From Wolbachia endosymbiont (group B) of Eucosma cana (GTDB taxonomy: Bacteria; Pseudomonadota; Alphaproteobacteria; Rickettsiales; Anaplasmataceae), in the NCBI RefSeq assembly GCF_947250645.1, contig NZ_OX366334.1, positions 372,001-436,000 of the forward strand: a DNA stretch of 64,000 nt. The letters are read 5' to 3'. Position 1 is the first letter of the stretch. Every line of letters starts with the position of its first letter. The notes under the pieces are model-generated. The model did not search any database and had not been told where the DNA came from. It saw nothing but the letters and a program-made list of their open reading frames with translations. A program made the translations under genes and the position numbers. Of the stretch, positions 37,818 through 47,101 are shown one piece after another.

Positions 37818-39005
37818 TTAAAGCCCCCTAAAAGTTTCTTTACTATTTTCACGTACTTTATCTACCCATGAAGACAATTTTTCACTTGGGCTATCAACCT
37901 CCTTCATAAGCTGCTTGCTATTCCATATGCCACATCTCATAAAACTTCCCTTTTCTACTGCTTCTTTAAGTTTTACTCCAGCAAAAAGACAATTTTTTCC
38001 AATTTCTTCCCCTCTTTGTTGTAGCTCAGCCCACATTTCCTTGTTTTCTACTCTGACTTGTACTTGATCATATTTTTTTACATCATGGTACAATATAATA
38101 TTTAGTTTACCAGCGCTTGTAGGAATTTCTAACACAACAGAGCTACCATCTGATACATCAACGTAATTTCTTAAACCTCCTTCCTCCCTTCTGATCTCAA
38201 CTGCATTATTACCCATTTTTAAAATATTACTCCCTAACTCTCTCAGTATTTTGGCTACCTCTACCTTGCTATCTTCAGAGAATTCCATAAAAAGCATTTT
38301 ATTATCTATCTCGATATCTATTAATTCTCCTTCCTGAACAGCACTTTCGCCAGCTTTCTCTAGTTCGTCTAGTTGCTTATCTATCTGTGGCTGAACTTCT
38401 GGTTGTAGCTCATTATAGATTTCACCTATCAATTTATTCTCCAATAAAGTATCATGAAACTCTGCACCGCTTAGCATTAATTTACGTATTAGCTTTTTAC
38501 GATCAACCTTATCAAATTTATGAAAATGTGTACCTAATACTACATACTCTGCAAAACTCCATTCCCCGTCATCACATGCATTTATTCTTGCTCCTGAGGC
38601 TAGTACTTTGTCTATAACTTTGTGCAATTCATTTACATTCTTTGCCTCTACCACTTCACTTTTTAACCAGCTCAAAGTTTCTGCACTCGGCTTTATTTTT
38701 TTCAAAGCTGAAGCAAATGGATTTTTATCTTCTTGATCACTTACAGGTTTTGTGCCATAAACATAGTCAAATCCTTTCCCATAGTTGATTTTGTTTTCGC
38801 GAACTTCTCTACCAGGGAAAGGTGCTATTTCTTCAGGCTTTTTAGCCTTATTAATTTTGCTTACAAAGGTGGATTGCTCCTTAGTACGACCAATTCCTAC
38901 AATAGCATTTAACACCTCACCTTTTGATAATCTATCAAGATCAATGTTTAACTCGTAAGTACCTCCTTCTTGATCATCAAAAGGTACAATTATTTTATTA
39001 CTCAT
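37818..39005 (-). CDS. Hypothetical protein with the shared C-terminal effector module
   Basis: 395 residues, no ankyrin repeats. Residues ~105-375 align with the module found in the 19150, 51172 and 52768 genes: a helical start (VVEAKNVNELHKVIDKVLAS), then MEFSEDSKVEVAKIL, LRNYVDVSDGSSVVLEIPTS and EEIGKNCLFAGVKLKEAVEK. The N-terminal part contains VPFDDQEGGTYELNIDLD. It is placed between the regulator genes and radC. Function is unknown; I infer an effector-like protein by association with the OTU and ankyrin relatives. Confidence 0.7.
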   Translation of the reverse strand: MSNKIIVPFDDQEGGTYELNIDLDRLSKGEVLNAIVGIGRTKEQSTFVSKINKAKKPEEIAPFPGREVRENKINYGKGFDYVYGTKPVSDQEDKNPFASALKKIKPSAETLSWLKSEVVEAKNVNELHKVIDKVLASGARINACDDGEWSFAEYVVLGTHFHKFDKVDRKKLIRKLMLSGAEFHDTLLENKLIGEIYNELQPEVQPQIDKQLDELEKAGESAVQEGELIDIEIDNKMLFMEFSEDSKVEVAKILRELGSNILKMGNNAVEIRREEGGLRNYVDVSDGSSVVLEIPTSAGKLNIILYHDVKKYDQVQVRVENKEMWAELQQRGEEIGKNCLFAGVKLKEAVEKGSFMRCGIWNSKQLMKEVDSPSEKLSSWVDKVRENSKETFRGL

Positions 39006-39175
39006 ATTAGCCTCCGCTATTAAATATACTTTACTAAGTCTATAACCGACTTTATTACTTTATTATTAATTCAATATATACTTTCTCATTAATTATAAGC
39101 AATGATTAATGTGATTGCAAATACTTTCTTCATTCAAGTAGTTAAACAACTCATGAAAATCTTCAAACATCTGCT

Positions 39176-39850
39176 TTATAACAGTCCTTGCTCTTTAAAA
39201 CTAAAATATCCAACACTTGTAATGATAATGTGATCCATTAACCTAATCCCTATAGTCTGACAAGCTTTAGCCAAGTCTTTAGTTACAGCTTCATCCTCAT
39301 CAGATGGCTTTAACCTTCCTTCTGGGTGGTTATGCGATATTATTATTGACGTCGCTTTTCTTATTAATGCCTTTCTTGTTACTTCTCTTATGTAAAAAGG
39401 TACCTTATCCACTGTACCAGTGAACACTTCTTCCCCCTTTAAATGGCACTTTTGATCAAAATATATTATTTTCATCTTTTCCTCCTCTGAATAACCAATA
39501 CTCACCCTTAAATATTTTACGATGGTTTCCAAGTTATCCATTACAGGTCCTTTTTTTAACTCTTCTCTTGGTACTCTTTTTGCAGCTTCCTTTAGGCATA
39601 AAATTACTGCTACTGTAGAGTCAGTTATCCCTTCTACAGTTTTCAAATCATCTATTTCCTGGCCTAAAACTCCTCCTATTCCAAAACTATCTATTAGCTT
39701 TCTAGCAATAATTCGAGCTTCTTCCCTGTCATGCACTGCACTTAGAAACGTTTCTATTACTTCACGATCAAGTAGTGCTTTACCGTTGCTTTCTAATGCT
39801 CTGAATTCTATTTCTTCTCTACGATCCTTACTACTTTTCTTATTATTCAT
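39176..39850 (-). CDS. radC: RadC-like JAB-domain protein
   Basis: 224 residues with N-terminal helix-hairpin-helix-like sequence (LKTVEGITDSTVAVILCLKE) and a C-terminal JAMM/MPN metal-binding motif (IIISHNHPEGRLKPSDED). Motif residues H, H and D are intact. RadC proteins are common on mobile elements; their biochemical role in DNA repair is unproven. It sits in the WO regulatory block with XRE genes on both sides. Confidence 0.9.
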   Translation of the reverse strand: MNNKKSSKDRREEIEFRALESNGKALLDREVIETFLSAVHDREEARIIARKLIDSFGIGGVLGQEIDDLKTVEGITDSTVAVILCLKEAAKRVPREELKKGPVMDNLETIVKYLRVSIGYSEEEKMKIIYFDQKCHLKGEEVFTGTVDKVPFYIREVTRKALIRKATSIIISHNHPEGRLKPSDEDEAVTKDLAKACQTIGIRLMDHIIITSVGYFSFKEQGLL

Positions 39851-40020
39851 AAAAATTACCCTTCACTAATAACAAAATGTTTTTATATATTTACTGCTGT
39901 TTTTTGTCAGCATTGGCATAAAGCCATAGCTTTTGAGTGAAGTCAAATCAATTTTTCAATCTTTTTTACTTATTTTTTCATCAAAAAGTAAAAATGTTAA
40001 TAGATACTGATTTTTTTATT

Positions 40021-40950
40021 TTAAATTTGTTGAATTTCGTCTAAAGAGATGCCCACTGTTTTTAAAATAATATTGATAGAAATTCCTTCCTTAACTAAAT
40101 TCTTTGCAATTTTCATCTTTTCTACTTTCTTCACTTTCTCTTTGCAAATTTGTATGCTTTCAAACAGAGATTTTATTAGTACATGACGTAGTTCTTGGCT
40201 TTTAATCTTTTTGTATTCTTCTATTAACCTTGATAGCTCTGCTTCACTATTCTCATTTTCTGTTGTTTCTGGAAGCAGATCTGTAATATTAATTAATAGT
40301 ACCTTTGCTATTTCATCTAACATTTCAAGTGAAACAGCAGCTCGTCCTTGTTCATATTCATATATTCTTTGATTTATTATGCCCACTTCACTTGCTAAAT
40401 CTTCTTGTGTGTATCCTCTTCTCAACCTCCATTCTTTTATTCTTTGACCTACTTTATACGGAATAGAAATTTTTTTCTCATCATTATCATATTCATCAAT
40501 AGATAAACTGGTCGTTTGAGAGATAGAAACTCCTTCCTTAACTAAACCCTTTGCCACCTCTATTTTTACTGCCTTTCCACTTTCTTCCTCGCTAATACGG
40601 ATGAATTTAGTTAATAAATAAAACGTTTCACGTAATTCTTGATCCTTAATCTCTCTATGTCTTCTTACTAGATTTAATACCTCTTCTCCCTCATACCTTC
40701 CCTCATTTGATACTTCTTGTACGCAAGCTAGATCTCTAGCAGTTGTTGATAATGCTTCTGCTAATTCATATAACTTCTTAATTGAAATTCTGCGCGTTCC
40801 TTTTTCATATTGAAGTATTACCTGATATGTTGTTCCTATTTTTTTTGCTAAATCTTTTTGAGTATACCCCTTTGCTATCCTACAACTTCTTACTTTCTGT
40901 CCTACTACTTTATAATATAAAAAATTAGAGTAATTATTCTCTTTTTTCAC
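40021..40950 (-). CDS. XRE-family regulator with two HTH domains (3)
   Basis: 309 residues. HTH domains include IAKGYTQKDLAKKIGTTYQV (near 22-41) and LRRGYTQEDLASEVGIINQR (near 180). Tail motifs AKGLVKEGVSISQTTSLS and AKNLVKEGISINIILKTVGI close each half. It is strongly similar to regulator 2, including the region YEYEQGRAAVSLEMLDEIAK. It is the third member of a local regulator family spread over 5 kb. Confidence 0.87.
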   Translation of the reverse strand: MKKENNYSNFLYYKVVGQKVRSCRIAKGYTQKDLAKKIGTTYQVILQYEKGTRRISIKKLYELAEALSTTARDLACVQEVSNEGRYEGEEVLNLVRRHREIKDQELRETFYLLTKFIRISEEESGKAVKIEVAKGLVKEGVSISQTTSLSIDEYDNDEKKISIPYKVGQRIKEWRLRRGYTQEDLASEVGIINQRIYEYEQGRAAVSLEMLDEIAKVLLINITDLLPETTENENSEAELSRLIEEYKKIKSQELRHVLIKSLFESIQICKEKVKKVEKMKIAKNLVKEGISINIILKTVGISLDEIQQI

Positions 40951-41017
40951 ATTTTATACTCATAATCAGAAGAGCCGTTACGTATACCTAATTGGCAACC
41001 TTTTTGACAAACTGAAC

Positions 41018-42835
41018 TCATCTCCTTTCAAACAATTTTTCTATATCACTTAGTTTCATTTCTATATACGTTGGTCTTCCGTGATTGCATTGCCCAGCAT
41101 AAGGTGTTTCCTCCATTTGTCTCATCAACTCATTCATCTCCTCCAACTTCATTTCCCTTCCAGCTCTAATTGACCCATGGCACGCAATGGTAGCTAGTAT
41201 CTTGTTCACTTTTTCTTCTATAGGTAGCGTATCTCCTATCTCCATTAATCTATCAACTATATTCATCACCATCTCTTTCACATTTATTGTTCCTAAAATT
41301 GCAGGTATTTCTTTCACCCTTACTTTATCTTCTGATTCTATTTCAATACCAAAACCCATTTCGAAAAGCTTATCTTTATACATTTCAACCATCTCCATTC
41401 CTGCTTGGTTTTTAATCTCAACTATTTCAGGAAGAAGAAGTTTTTGTCTTTTTATGCTTGATTTTTGCTTTAAGCACTCGTATATCAATCTCTCATGGGC
41501 TGCATGCTGGTCTACTATAATTAATTTGCCTTTAGCCTCAGCAATAATGTAAGTACTGTGGACCTGACAGCGTGCATACCCTAGAGGATGATCCTCTATT
41601 AAATCAATTTGCTCCCTTTCTAGAACCATCGCTTCCTTTTGGGATGGAGATTCTCCATACTTAAACGTTTCTGGTAAGCTTTGCCTTCTTTCATCTGGTG
41701 CATTGAATTCTTTCATTAGACGATTTTCTAAAAGACTTGGTCTCTTTTCATAAAACTCTTTTTGATTTTTTTCCTCTTTACTATTAACCTTCTCTTGGCT
41801 ATCACACTCTTCAATACTTTGAGGCTCAACATCACTTGCTGCGAACGTACCTATTCTTGTCGATAATGCTTTTATTATCCCTCTTCTCACTATTTCATAT
41901 ATTGACCTTTTATTCTGAAATCTTACTTCTGATTTATTTGGATGCACATTTACATCTACTTGATCGTATGGTATCTCTAAGTTCAACACTGCAAAAGGAT
42001 ACCTATTGTTTGGAATAAAATCGTGATACGCATATCTAATTGCACCAACAAGTAGATTGTCTTTTATTGGCCTTCCATTCACAAATGTATAGATCATATC
42101 AGACTTACCTCGATTGACCGTAGGTTTGCAGATGTATCCTATAAGTTTTATGCCGTCTTCTTCCTCTTTAACTTCCAGCGAATTGCTCTGAAATTCTTCT
42201 TCTGTTTCACATAATCTGTTAAATAATGAAGTTTGCTTAACATATTTTAAGAGCTTTTTATTACCGGAAGTGAGAGTAAACCCAATACTATAGTTAATCA
42301 TTGCTAAGTTATTTACAATGTCAACAATGCTTTGTGTTTCTGCCCTCTCGGTTTTTAGAAATTTTAATCTATTTGGTGTGGCAAAAAATAAGTCACGAAT
42401 TTCAATATATGTACCTTGCAACAAAGAACAAGGGGTAATCTCTCTTATTTTTTCTCCTCCCTCATATCTTATAGACCATGCTTCCTTTGCTCCACTTGCC
42501 TTGGATGATAATTTCATTCTGCTTACTGCTGCAATTGAAGACAGAGCCTCTCCTCTAAACCCAAGGTGCTTGATTTCTATTAACTCACTATCGCTTAATT
42601 TTGAAGTAGCGTGGCGCATAAACGCAAGTTCCAAATCTTCCTTTTCTATTCCATTTCCATCGTCTGTTACAGTTATAAGATTACGCCCACCACTTTCTAT
42701 CTTGATCTCTATCTCTGAACTTCCAGCATCTATTGCATTTTCCACTAATTCCTTTACTACACTTGCTGGCCTTTCGATTACTTCTCCCGCTGCTATACGA
42801 TTTATAGTTTTTGTGTCTAAAAGAATTATTGCCAT
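41018..42835 (-). CDS. mutL: DNA mismatch repair protein MutL
   Basis: 605 residues. The GHKL ATPase part shows [23 protein letters not shown] and [16 protein letters not shown]. The C-terminal part has the endonuclease motif [12 protein letters not shown], matching DQHA(X)2E(X)4E, and [12 protein letters not shown]. It therefore looks like a nicking-type MutL that works with MutS. Its start overlaps the 3' end of rnhA by 10 bp, so the two form an operon. MutL genes occur in WO phages; whether this is the only mutL of the cell cannot be seen. Confidence 0.95.
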   Translation of the reverse strand: MAIILLDTKTINRIAAGEVIERPASVVKELVENAIDAGSSEIEIKIESGGRNLITVTDDGNGIEKEDLELAFMRHATSKLSDSELIEIKHLGFRGEALSSIAAVSRMKLSSKASGAKEAWSIRYEGGEKIREITPCSLLQGTYIEIRDLFFATPNRLKFLKTERAETQSIVDIVNNLAMINYSIGFTLTSGNKKLLKYVKQTSLFNRLCETEEEFQSNSLEVKEEEDGIKLIGYICKPTVNRGKSDMIYTFVNGRPIKDNLLVGAIRYAYHDFIPNNRYPFAVLNLEIPYDQVDVNVHPNKSEVRFQNKRSIYEIVRRGIIKALSTRIGTFAASDVEPQSIEECDSQEKVNSKEEKNQKEFYEKRPSLLENRLMKEFNAPDERRQSLPETFKYGESPSQKEAMVLEREQIDLIEDHPLGYARCQVHSTYIIAEAKGKLIIVDQHAAHERLIYECLKQKSSIKRQKLLLPEIVEIKNQAGMEMVEMYKDKLFEMGFGIEIESEDKVRVKEIPAILGTINVKEMVMNIVDRLMEIGDTLPIEEKVNKILATIACHGSIRAGREMKLEEMNELMRQMEETPYAGQCNHGRPTYIEMKLSDIEKLFERR

Positions 42836-43362
42836 AATACCCCACCCAATCTATGAAACTTAGAGTTCCCTCTATTTTTTGGTGATTTTTTGACCTCACA
42901 ATCTCTATATTTTAGCTTTTTAGATTCCTTTCTAGCAAGTCTATCTGCCTCCTCATTGTACATATTACCGTTGTGAGCTCTAACCCACTTCCAATTAATA
43001 TCATGCTGCAAAGCAACTTCATCTAGTTCCTGCCATAATTCTCTGTTCTTCACTGGCTTTTTATCGGCTGTCTTCCAACCATTTACCTTCCATTTATTGA
43101 TCCACTCTGTTATACCTTGTTTAATATACTGACTATCAGTGTGTAAAACAACTTCGCAAGAAACTTTCAACATCTTTAGCCCGTTAATCACAGCCTTTAA
43201 CTCCATTTTGTTATTCGTTGTGTCTTCTTCACCTCCAGAGATACGTTTCTTGATAAAGACACTTTTATTTTCATACATCACCACGGCTGCCCATCCGCCA
43301 GGCCCAGGATTTCCGGAACATGCTCCATCTGTATATATTGTAACCTTCTTTTTTTCGCCCAT
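42826..43362 (-). CDS. rnhA: Ribonuclease HI
   Basis: 178 residues from ATG at 43362 (a TTG at 43383 would add seven). RNase HI cuts RNA in RNA-DNA hybrids. Catalytic carboxylates are visible: [18 protein letters not shown] (Asp12), [13 protein letters not shown] (Glu), [10 protein letters not shown] (Asp) and [12 protein letters not shown] (Asp). A basic C-terminal tail of about 25 residues ([19 protein letters not shown]) is longer than usual, partly because the gene reads into mutL. The pair is probably co-translated. Confidence 0.95.
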   Translation of the reverse strand: MGEKKKVTIYTDGACSGNPGPGGWAAVVMYENKSVFIKKRISGGEEDTTNNKMELKAVINGLKMLKVSCEVVLHTDSQYIKQGITEWINKWKVNGWKTADKKPVKNRELWQELDEVALQHDINWKWVRAHNGNMYNEEADRLARKESKKLKYRDCEVKKSPKNRGNSKFHRLGGVLWQ

Positions 43363-43440
43363 ACTTGCAGGATATAGATTCAACGTAAATTTGCTACCGA
43401 AATATGTTGATATTATTTTTTGAATATTTTAAAATGTAAG

Positions 43441-43535
43441 GTGTGAGAGATTGACAAACCTGTTCTCTCGATATTAGGTAAATCGTAATTGAGCTTTTGG
43501 GCTCGTATTTTTATTAGGAGGTTAATCTCTCACAC
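43441..43535. repeat. 95-bp inverted-repeat element
   Basis: GTGTGAGAGATT (43441-43452) and AATCTCTCACAC (43524-43535) are exact inverted repeats bounding a noncoding 71-bp interior. The size and structure fit a small palindromic or miniature element. It could alternatively be a regulatory hairpin between the divergent rnhA and the Rpn gene. No second copy was noticed in the window. Confidence 0.5.
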
Positions 43536-43771
43536 TGAAAATAAGTATTTTTAAGCTCTTCATAGCTTATCAATTCATTTGCTGGGGTTTTTAAGGTATT
43601 TTATAAGGCAATTATAAAAAGATGATCCAAAATCTACATCTAAAGCCTTAAATGCAATTCTCAGATGATCTCTAACAGACGTTTTTTCATCAACACATTT
43701 AAAACAATAAAAAGATTGAACATTTCCTCACAATTGTGTATAATCATTAATGCTTTTTATCTTACTTTCTC

Positions 43772-44653
43772 ATGGCTCTTTCTAAGTTTCTCAATGTGCG
43801 AAATGATTATGCATTTAAGAGAATATTTGGTACTGAAAAGAACAAAGACATTCTTATTCACTTTCTTAATGATATATTAGATCTTACTGATGACAACCAG
43901 ATTAAAGATGTCTCCTTTCTCAGTCCCATTCAAGACCCTGTTATTGCCTCTCAAAAGCAAAGTATTGTCGATGTTCTCTGTGTTGATTCTACAGGGGTCA
44001 AAACCATCATTGAGATGCAAGTCGCTAAAACAAGGGGCTTTGAAAAACGTGCCCAATATTACGCTGCCAAAGCTTATTCAAGTCAAGCTGATGTAGGTGA
44101 CCAGTATCATGATCTTAAAGGGGTTATCTTTATTGCTATTGCTGATTTTATCTTATTTCCTAACAAGCTCGCTTATAAGTCTGATCACGTGACTTTTGAT
44201 AAGATGACCTTTGAACATGATCTCAAAGACTTTAGTTTCACTTTTATAGAGCTACCAAAGTTTAATAAAACAAAAGAAGATCAATTAGAAAATATTGTTG
44301 AAAAATGGATCTATTTTTTTAAGCACGCAGATGAAACGAGCGAAGAGGATCTAAAAAAAATAATAGGTAGTGATGTAATTATTGGTAGGGCTTATGATGA
44401 GTTAAACCAATATAACTGGAGTAAAGAAGAACGTCTTGCTTATGATCAAGCTAAGAAACGTACCGATGATTATTTATCTACCCTTGAAGAAAAACTTCAC
44501 GAAGGCATCCTTATCGGCCATGAAAAAGGCAGAAAGGAAAGGGAAATTGAAGTTGCAAAAAACCTACTTAAAGCAGGTGTATCTGTTGACTTAATAGCTG
44601 AGTCTACCGGTCTTCCTAAAGCTGAAATTTCAAAACTTAAGGAAAAAGCCTAA
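43772..44653 (+). CDS. Rpn family PD-(D/E)XK nuclease/putative transposase
   Basis: 293 residues, clearly homologous to the 28642 gene over its length: FLNVRNDYAFKRIFGTEKNK, IVDVLCVD and IIEMQVAKTRGFEKRAQYYA. The putative nuclease residues are intact. It lacks the GKIE repeat but ends with the common tail (AKNLLKAGVSVDLIAESTGL). It lies 270 bp upstream of cifA on the same strand. Rpn-like genes often flank Wolbachia accessory regions. Confidence 0.87.
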   Translation: MALSKFLNVRNDYAFKRIFGTEKNKDILIHFLNDILDLTDDNQIKDVSFLSPIQDPVIASQKQSIVDVLCVDSTGVKTIIEMQVAKTRGFEKRAQYYAAKAYSSQADVGDQYHDLKGVIFIAIADFILFPNKLAYKSDHVTFDKMTFEHDLKDFSFTFIELPKFNKTKEDQLENIVEKWIYFFKHADETSEEDLKKIIGSDVIIGRAYDELNQYNWSKEERLAYDQAKKRTDDYLSTLEEKLHEGILIGHEKGRKEREIEVAKNLLKAGVSVDLIAESTGLPKAEISKLKEKA

Positions 44654-44866
44654 GTATTGTAACTCCCTTAGAGCTCTTTTCAACTTATTATACTTCTTTA
44701 TCCATTAGTCTAATATATTAAAGCCTACATCTAACTCTTCCGCTATCTCGCTATAGTCTATTTGATTTTCTCACTAATTTTACGCATCAGTTAAGCGCAA
44801 AATAGATGATATTTAAATATAAAAAATGTTTTTCATAAAATTTTTTTATCCTTGACAATTTTATTG

Positions 44867-44895
44867 TTGATATTTGATTCTAACTTTTGCATAAT
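44867..44895 (+). promoter_or_regulatory. Candidate cifA promoter
   Basis: TTGATA (44867-44872) and CATAAT (44890-44895) with a 17-base spacer place a start near 44902, about 20 bases before the cifA ATG. A second TTGACA at 44852 has no well-spaced -10 partner. This is a weak to moderate prediction from sequence alone. Confidence 0.4.
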
Positions 44896-44923
44896 GCATT
44901 AGATATTTTTTATGGGAGGTGAA

Positions 44924-46468
44924 ATGCCAATAGAAACAAAGCGTCAAGCTGCAGTACTTAAAAAGCTACAAGATGTTATAAAACATACAGATCCTGAAAT
45001 TGCTTCTGGGAGGAAGTTAGCTATTAAAAGGTGGTTGGAAACCTATATAGAGCATGTAAAATACTTTAATGATGATAAGCTGCAATTTTTGTATAATTTA
45101 TTCCAAGATGAAAATTGCTGGTCAGGTATAAGATTAAATAATGCTGTTTTAGGTCAAAAATTGACTGAGGAGAAAATAGGAGAAATAGATAATCCACTTC
45201 GCAAATACGAGATGGCATGTAGTTATTGTGTTATAGATAAAATTCATCCTCTCTTTCAAGAAAGGTTCGAATTTCTCAAGAACGGTTTTCGTCCTGGTGC
45301 ACGTGATGGTAGTGGTAATCCTATAACTGATAAATACGTACGAAACTCCCTACTAGATACTATAAAAAGAAATGGTAACGTGTTTGATTTCTGGATAGAT
45401 AGAGAATCTGGGGAATTAAAGGAATATGATACAGTAAAAGGTGCAGTAGAAGGTTTTGATAGTGCCGTAAAACTCAAGTGGAGTGAAGGAGTAGAGTATT
45501 TTTATAATCATTTAAAAGAAGAAGATAAAGAGAAGAAGCTTACAGAAGCAATTATTACTCTATCTCGCGTTCAAGCTGTTAAGGAAGATGCTCCTATCTT
45601 AGATTTTTGTGTAAGGAATATAGCTGATAAAGATACTCTTTTACAGAAATTGTTACAGAAAGATAAGGCTGTATGTTCCCTTCTTGCTGAACTAATAGAG
45701 TCATGTTTTTTTGATACAGTTCGTGATTTGGTACAGTGTTGGTGCTATAAAAAAGTTTCAGTACATGGGGGCCATTCAGAAAAAATATTCTCACATCGAG
45801 AGTATGACCTTCTCCTTTGCTCGCTTTCAGATACGATGTTGAAAAATCCTGAGTTAAGTGTTCAAGCTAGATCTCTTATTATGGAGATTTGGAAGTGTGG
45901 TAGTTTAGCTGAGCACAAAAAGGCTGTTGTTAATACTTCAAATGGTATAGTTCCTATACAGGACGTACTTGCAGAATTAATAGTCAATTGGAAACGAGAA
46001 GATATTTATAAGTCTGATGAGGAAAAAGAAATAGAGAAGAAAGAAATGTTAGATATAATATTATTTGCCAAAAATTGCTTTCCTGAAAGGTTTAAATCCT
46101 TTAAAGAAGTTATGATAAAAAACCTTAGATTATGCGGTAGAGAAGGTAAAAAAGTAAATGTAGATTACGGTCTGTTTGCAGAAGAGTTATTTTCTGAGTT
46201 AGAAAAAGCTCCTGGTCCTAAAGGTGATGGTCATCCGTATAGTTTACGGTCACAATCTCAAGCTCATGGTAGTAAGAAAGCAACTTTGCCACTTGATGGC
46301 TCTGGTGGTCATTCGCAATCCACATTAAAATCCTCTAGTACTAGTGGTGTTTACTCGCAAGAATCACCTTCTGAATTAGAGGAGATATCTTCGCCACTTG
46401 ATGATTCTGATCCACAGTCCATACTTGGATCATCTAGCGTGAGTGGTGTTTCTAGTCTTCATAAATAG
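44924..46468 (+). CDS. cifA: Cytoplasmic incompatibility factor CifA
   Basis: 514 residues. ATG at 44924 is chosen over 44912 because GGAGGTG precedes it at ideal spacing and the product then starts MPIETKRQ, as in the CifA I recall from wMel. Recognisable type-I CifA blocks include VLGQKLTEEKIGEIDNPLRK, NVFDFWIDRESGELK, KLKWSEGVEYFYNHLKEED and ELIESCFFDTVRDLVQCWCY. CifA is the rescue factor and, with CifB, contributes to sperm modification. The C-terminal 70 residues are a Ser-rich disordered tail. No frame damage is seen. It is followed 10 bp later by cifB, forming the usual two-gene operon. Confidence 0.95.
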   Translation: MPIETKRQAAVLKKLQDVIKHTDPEIASGRKLAIKRWLETYIEHVKYFNDDKLQFLYNLFQDENCWSGIRLNNAVLGQKLTEEKIGEIDNPLRKYEMACSYCVIDKIHPLFQERFEFLKNGFRPGARDGSGNPITDKYVRNSLLDTIKRNGNVFDFWIDRESGELKEYDTVKGAVEGFDSAVKLKWSEGVEYFYNHLKEEDKEKKLTEAIITLSRVQAVKEDAPILDFCVRNIADKDTLLQKLLQKDKAVCSLLAELIESCFFDTVRDLVQCWCYKKVSVHGGHSEKIFSHREYDLLLCSLSDTMLKNPELSVQARSLIMEIWKCGSLAEHKKAVVNTSNGIVPIQDVLAELIVNWKREDIYKSDEEKEIEKKEMLDIILFAKNCFPERFKSFKEVMIKNLRLCGREGKKVNVDYGLFAEELFSELEKAPGPKGDGHPYSLRSQSQAHGSKKATLPLDGSGGHSQSTLKSSSTSGVYSQESPSELEEISSPLDDSDPQSILGSSSVSGVSSLHK

Positions 46469-46478
46469 GTGGTATTTT

Positions 46479-47096
46479 ATGAGTAATGGTGATGGATTTA
46501 TTAGAAGTTTAGTGGATGGAGATCTTGATGGTTTTAGACAAAAGTTTGAGTCTTTTTTAGATCAATGTCCATCTTTCTTGTACCATGTGGGTGAAGGTCG
46601 TTTCCTTTCTGTATTCTTTTTTAGTATGTTTGCTACTGCACATGATGCTGGTATTTTAGGTACAGACGAAAGAGTTTATTTTCGTTTTGATAATCATGGT
46701 GTTAATCCACGTAATGGTCAAAATCGAAATACAGGAAACCTAAAAGTTGCTGTTTTGACTCGTGATCGTGACGGGCAGCGAATTGTCAGGTGTTACAGTA
46801 TTTCTGATCGTTCTAATAGTGATGGGTTGAGGTTCAGTACAAGGGAAAGAAATGCTCTAGTGCGAGAGATTAGACGGCAAAATCTGAATTTACGGGAAGA
46901 AGACCTAAGTTTTGAGCAATATAAAGTATGCGCGCATGGAAGGGGTAAGAGTCAGGGAGAAGCAATTGCAACAGTATTCGAGGCGATTCGTGAAAAAGGT
47001 TCTGAAGGTAGAGATAGATTTATCAGATATTCAGCATCTGAGGTTAATCTTATTAGGCAGCTTTTAGGTGATCATGGGTTGACAGTAAGGAAATAG
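46479..47096 (+). CDS. CifB N-terminal fragment (first open part)
   Basis: 205 codons up to the premature TAG. It covers the start of CifB, including FFFSMFATAHDAGIL and VYFRFDNHGVNPRNGQN, but ends before both nuclease-like domains. If translated it would be a short protein without the catalytic parts. Confidence 0.75.
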   Translation: MSNGDGFIRSLVDGDLDGFRQKFESFLDQCPSFLYHVGEGRFLSVFFFSMFATAHDAGILGTDERVYFRFDNHGVNPRNGQNRNTGNLKVAVLTRDRDGQRIVRCYSISDRSNSDGLRFSTRERNALVREIRRQNLNLREEDLSFEQYKVCAHGRGKSQGEAIATVFEAIREKGSEGRDRFIRYSASEVNLIRQLLGDHGLTVRK

Positions 47097-47101
47097 AAGT
47101 A

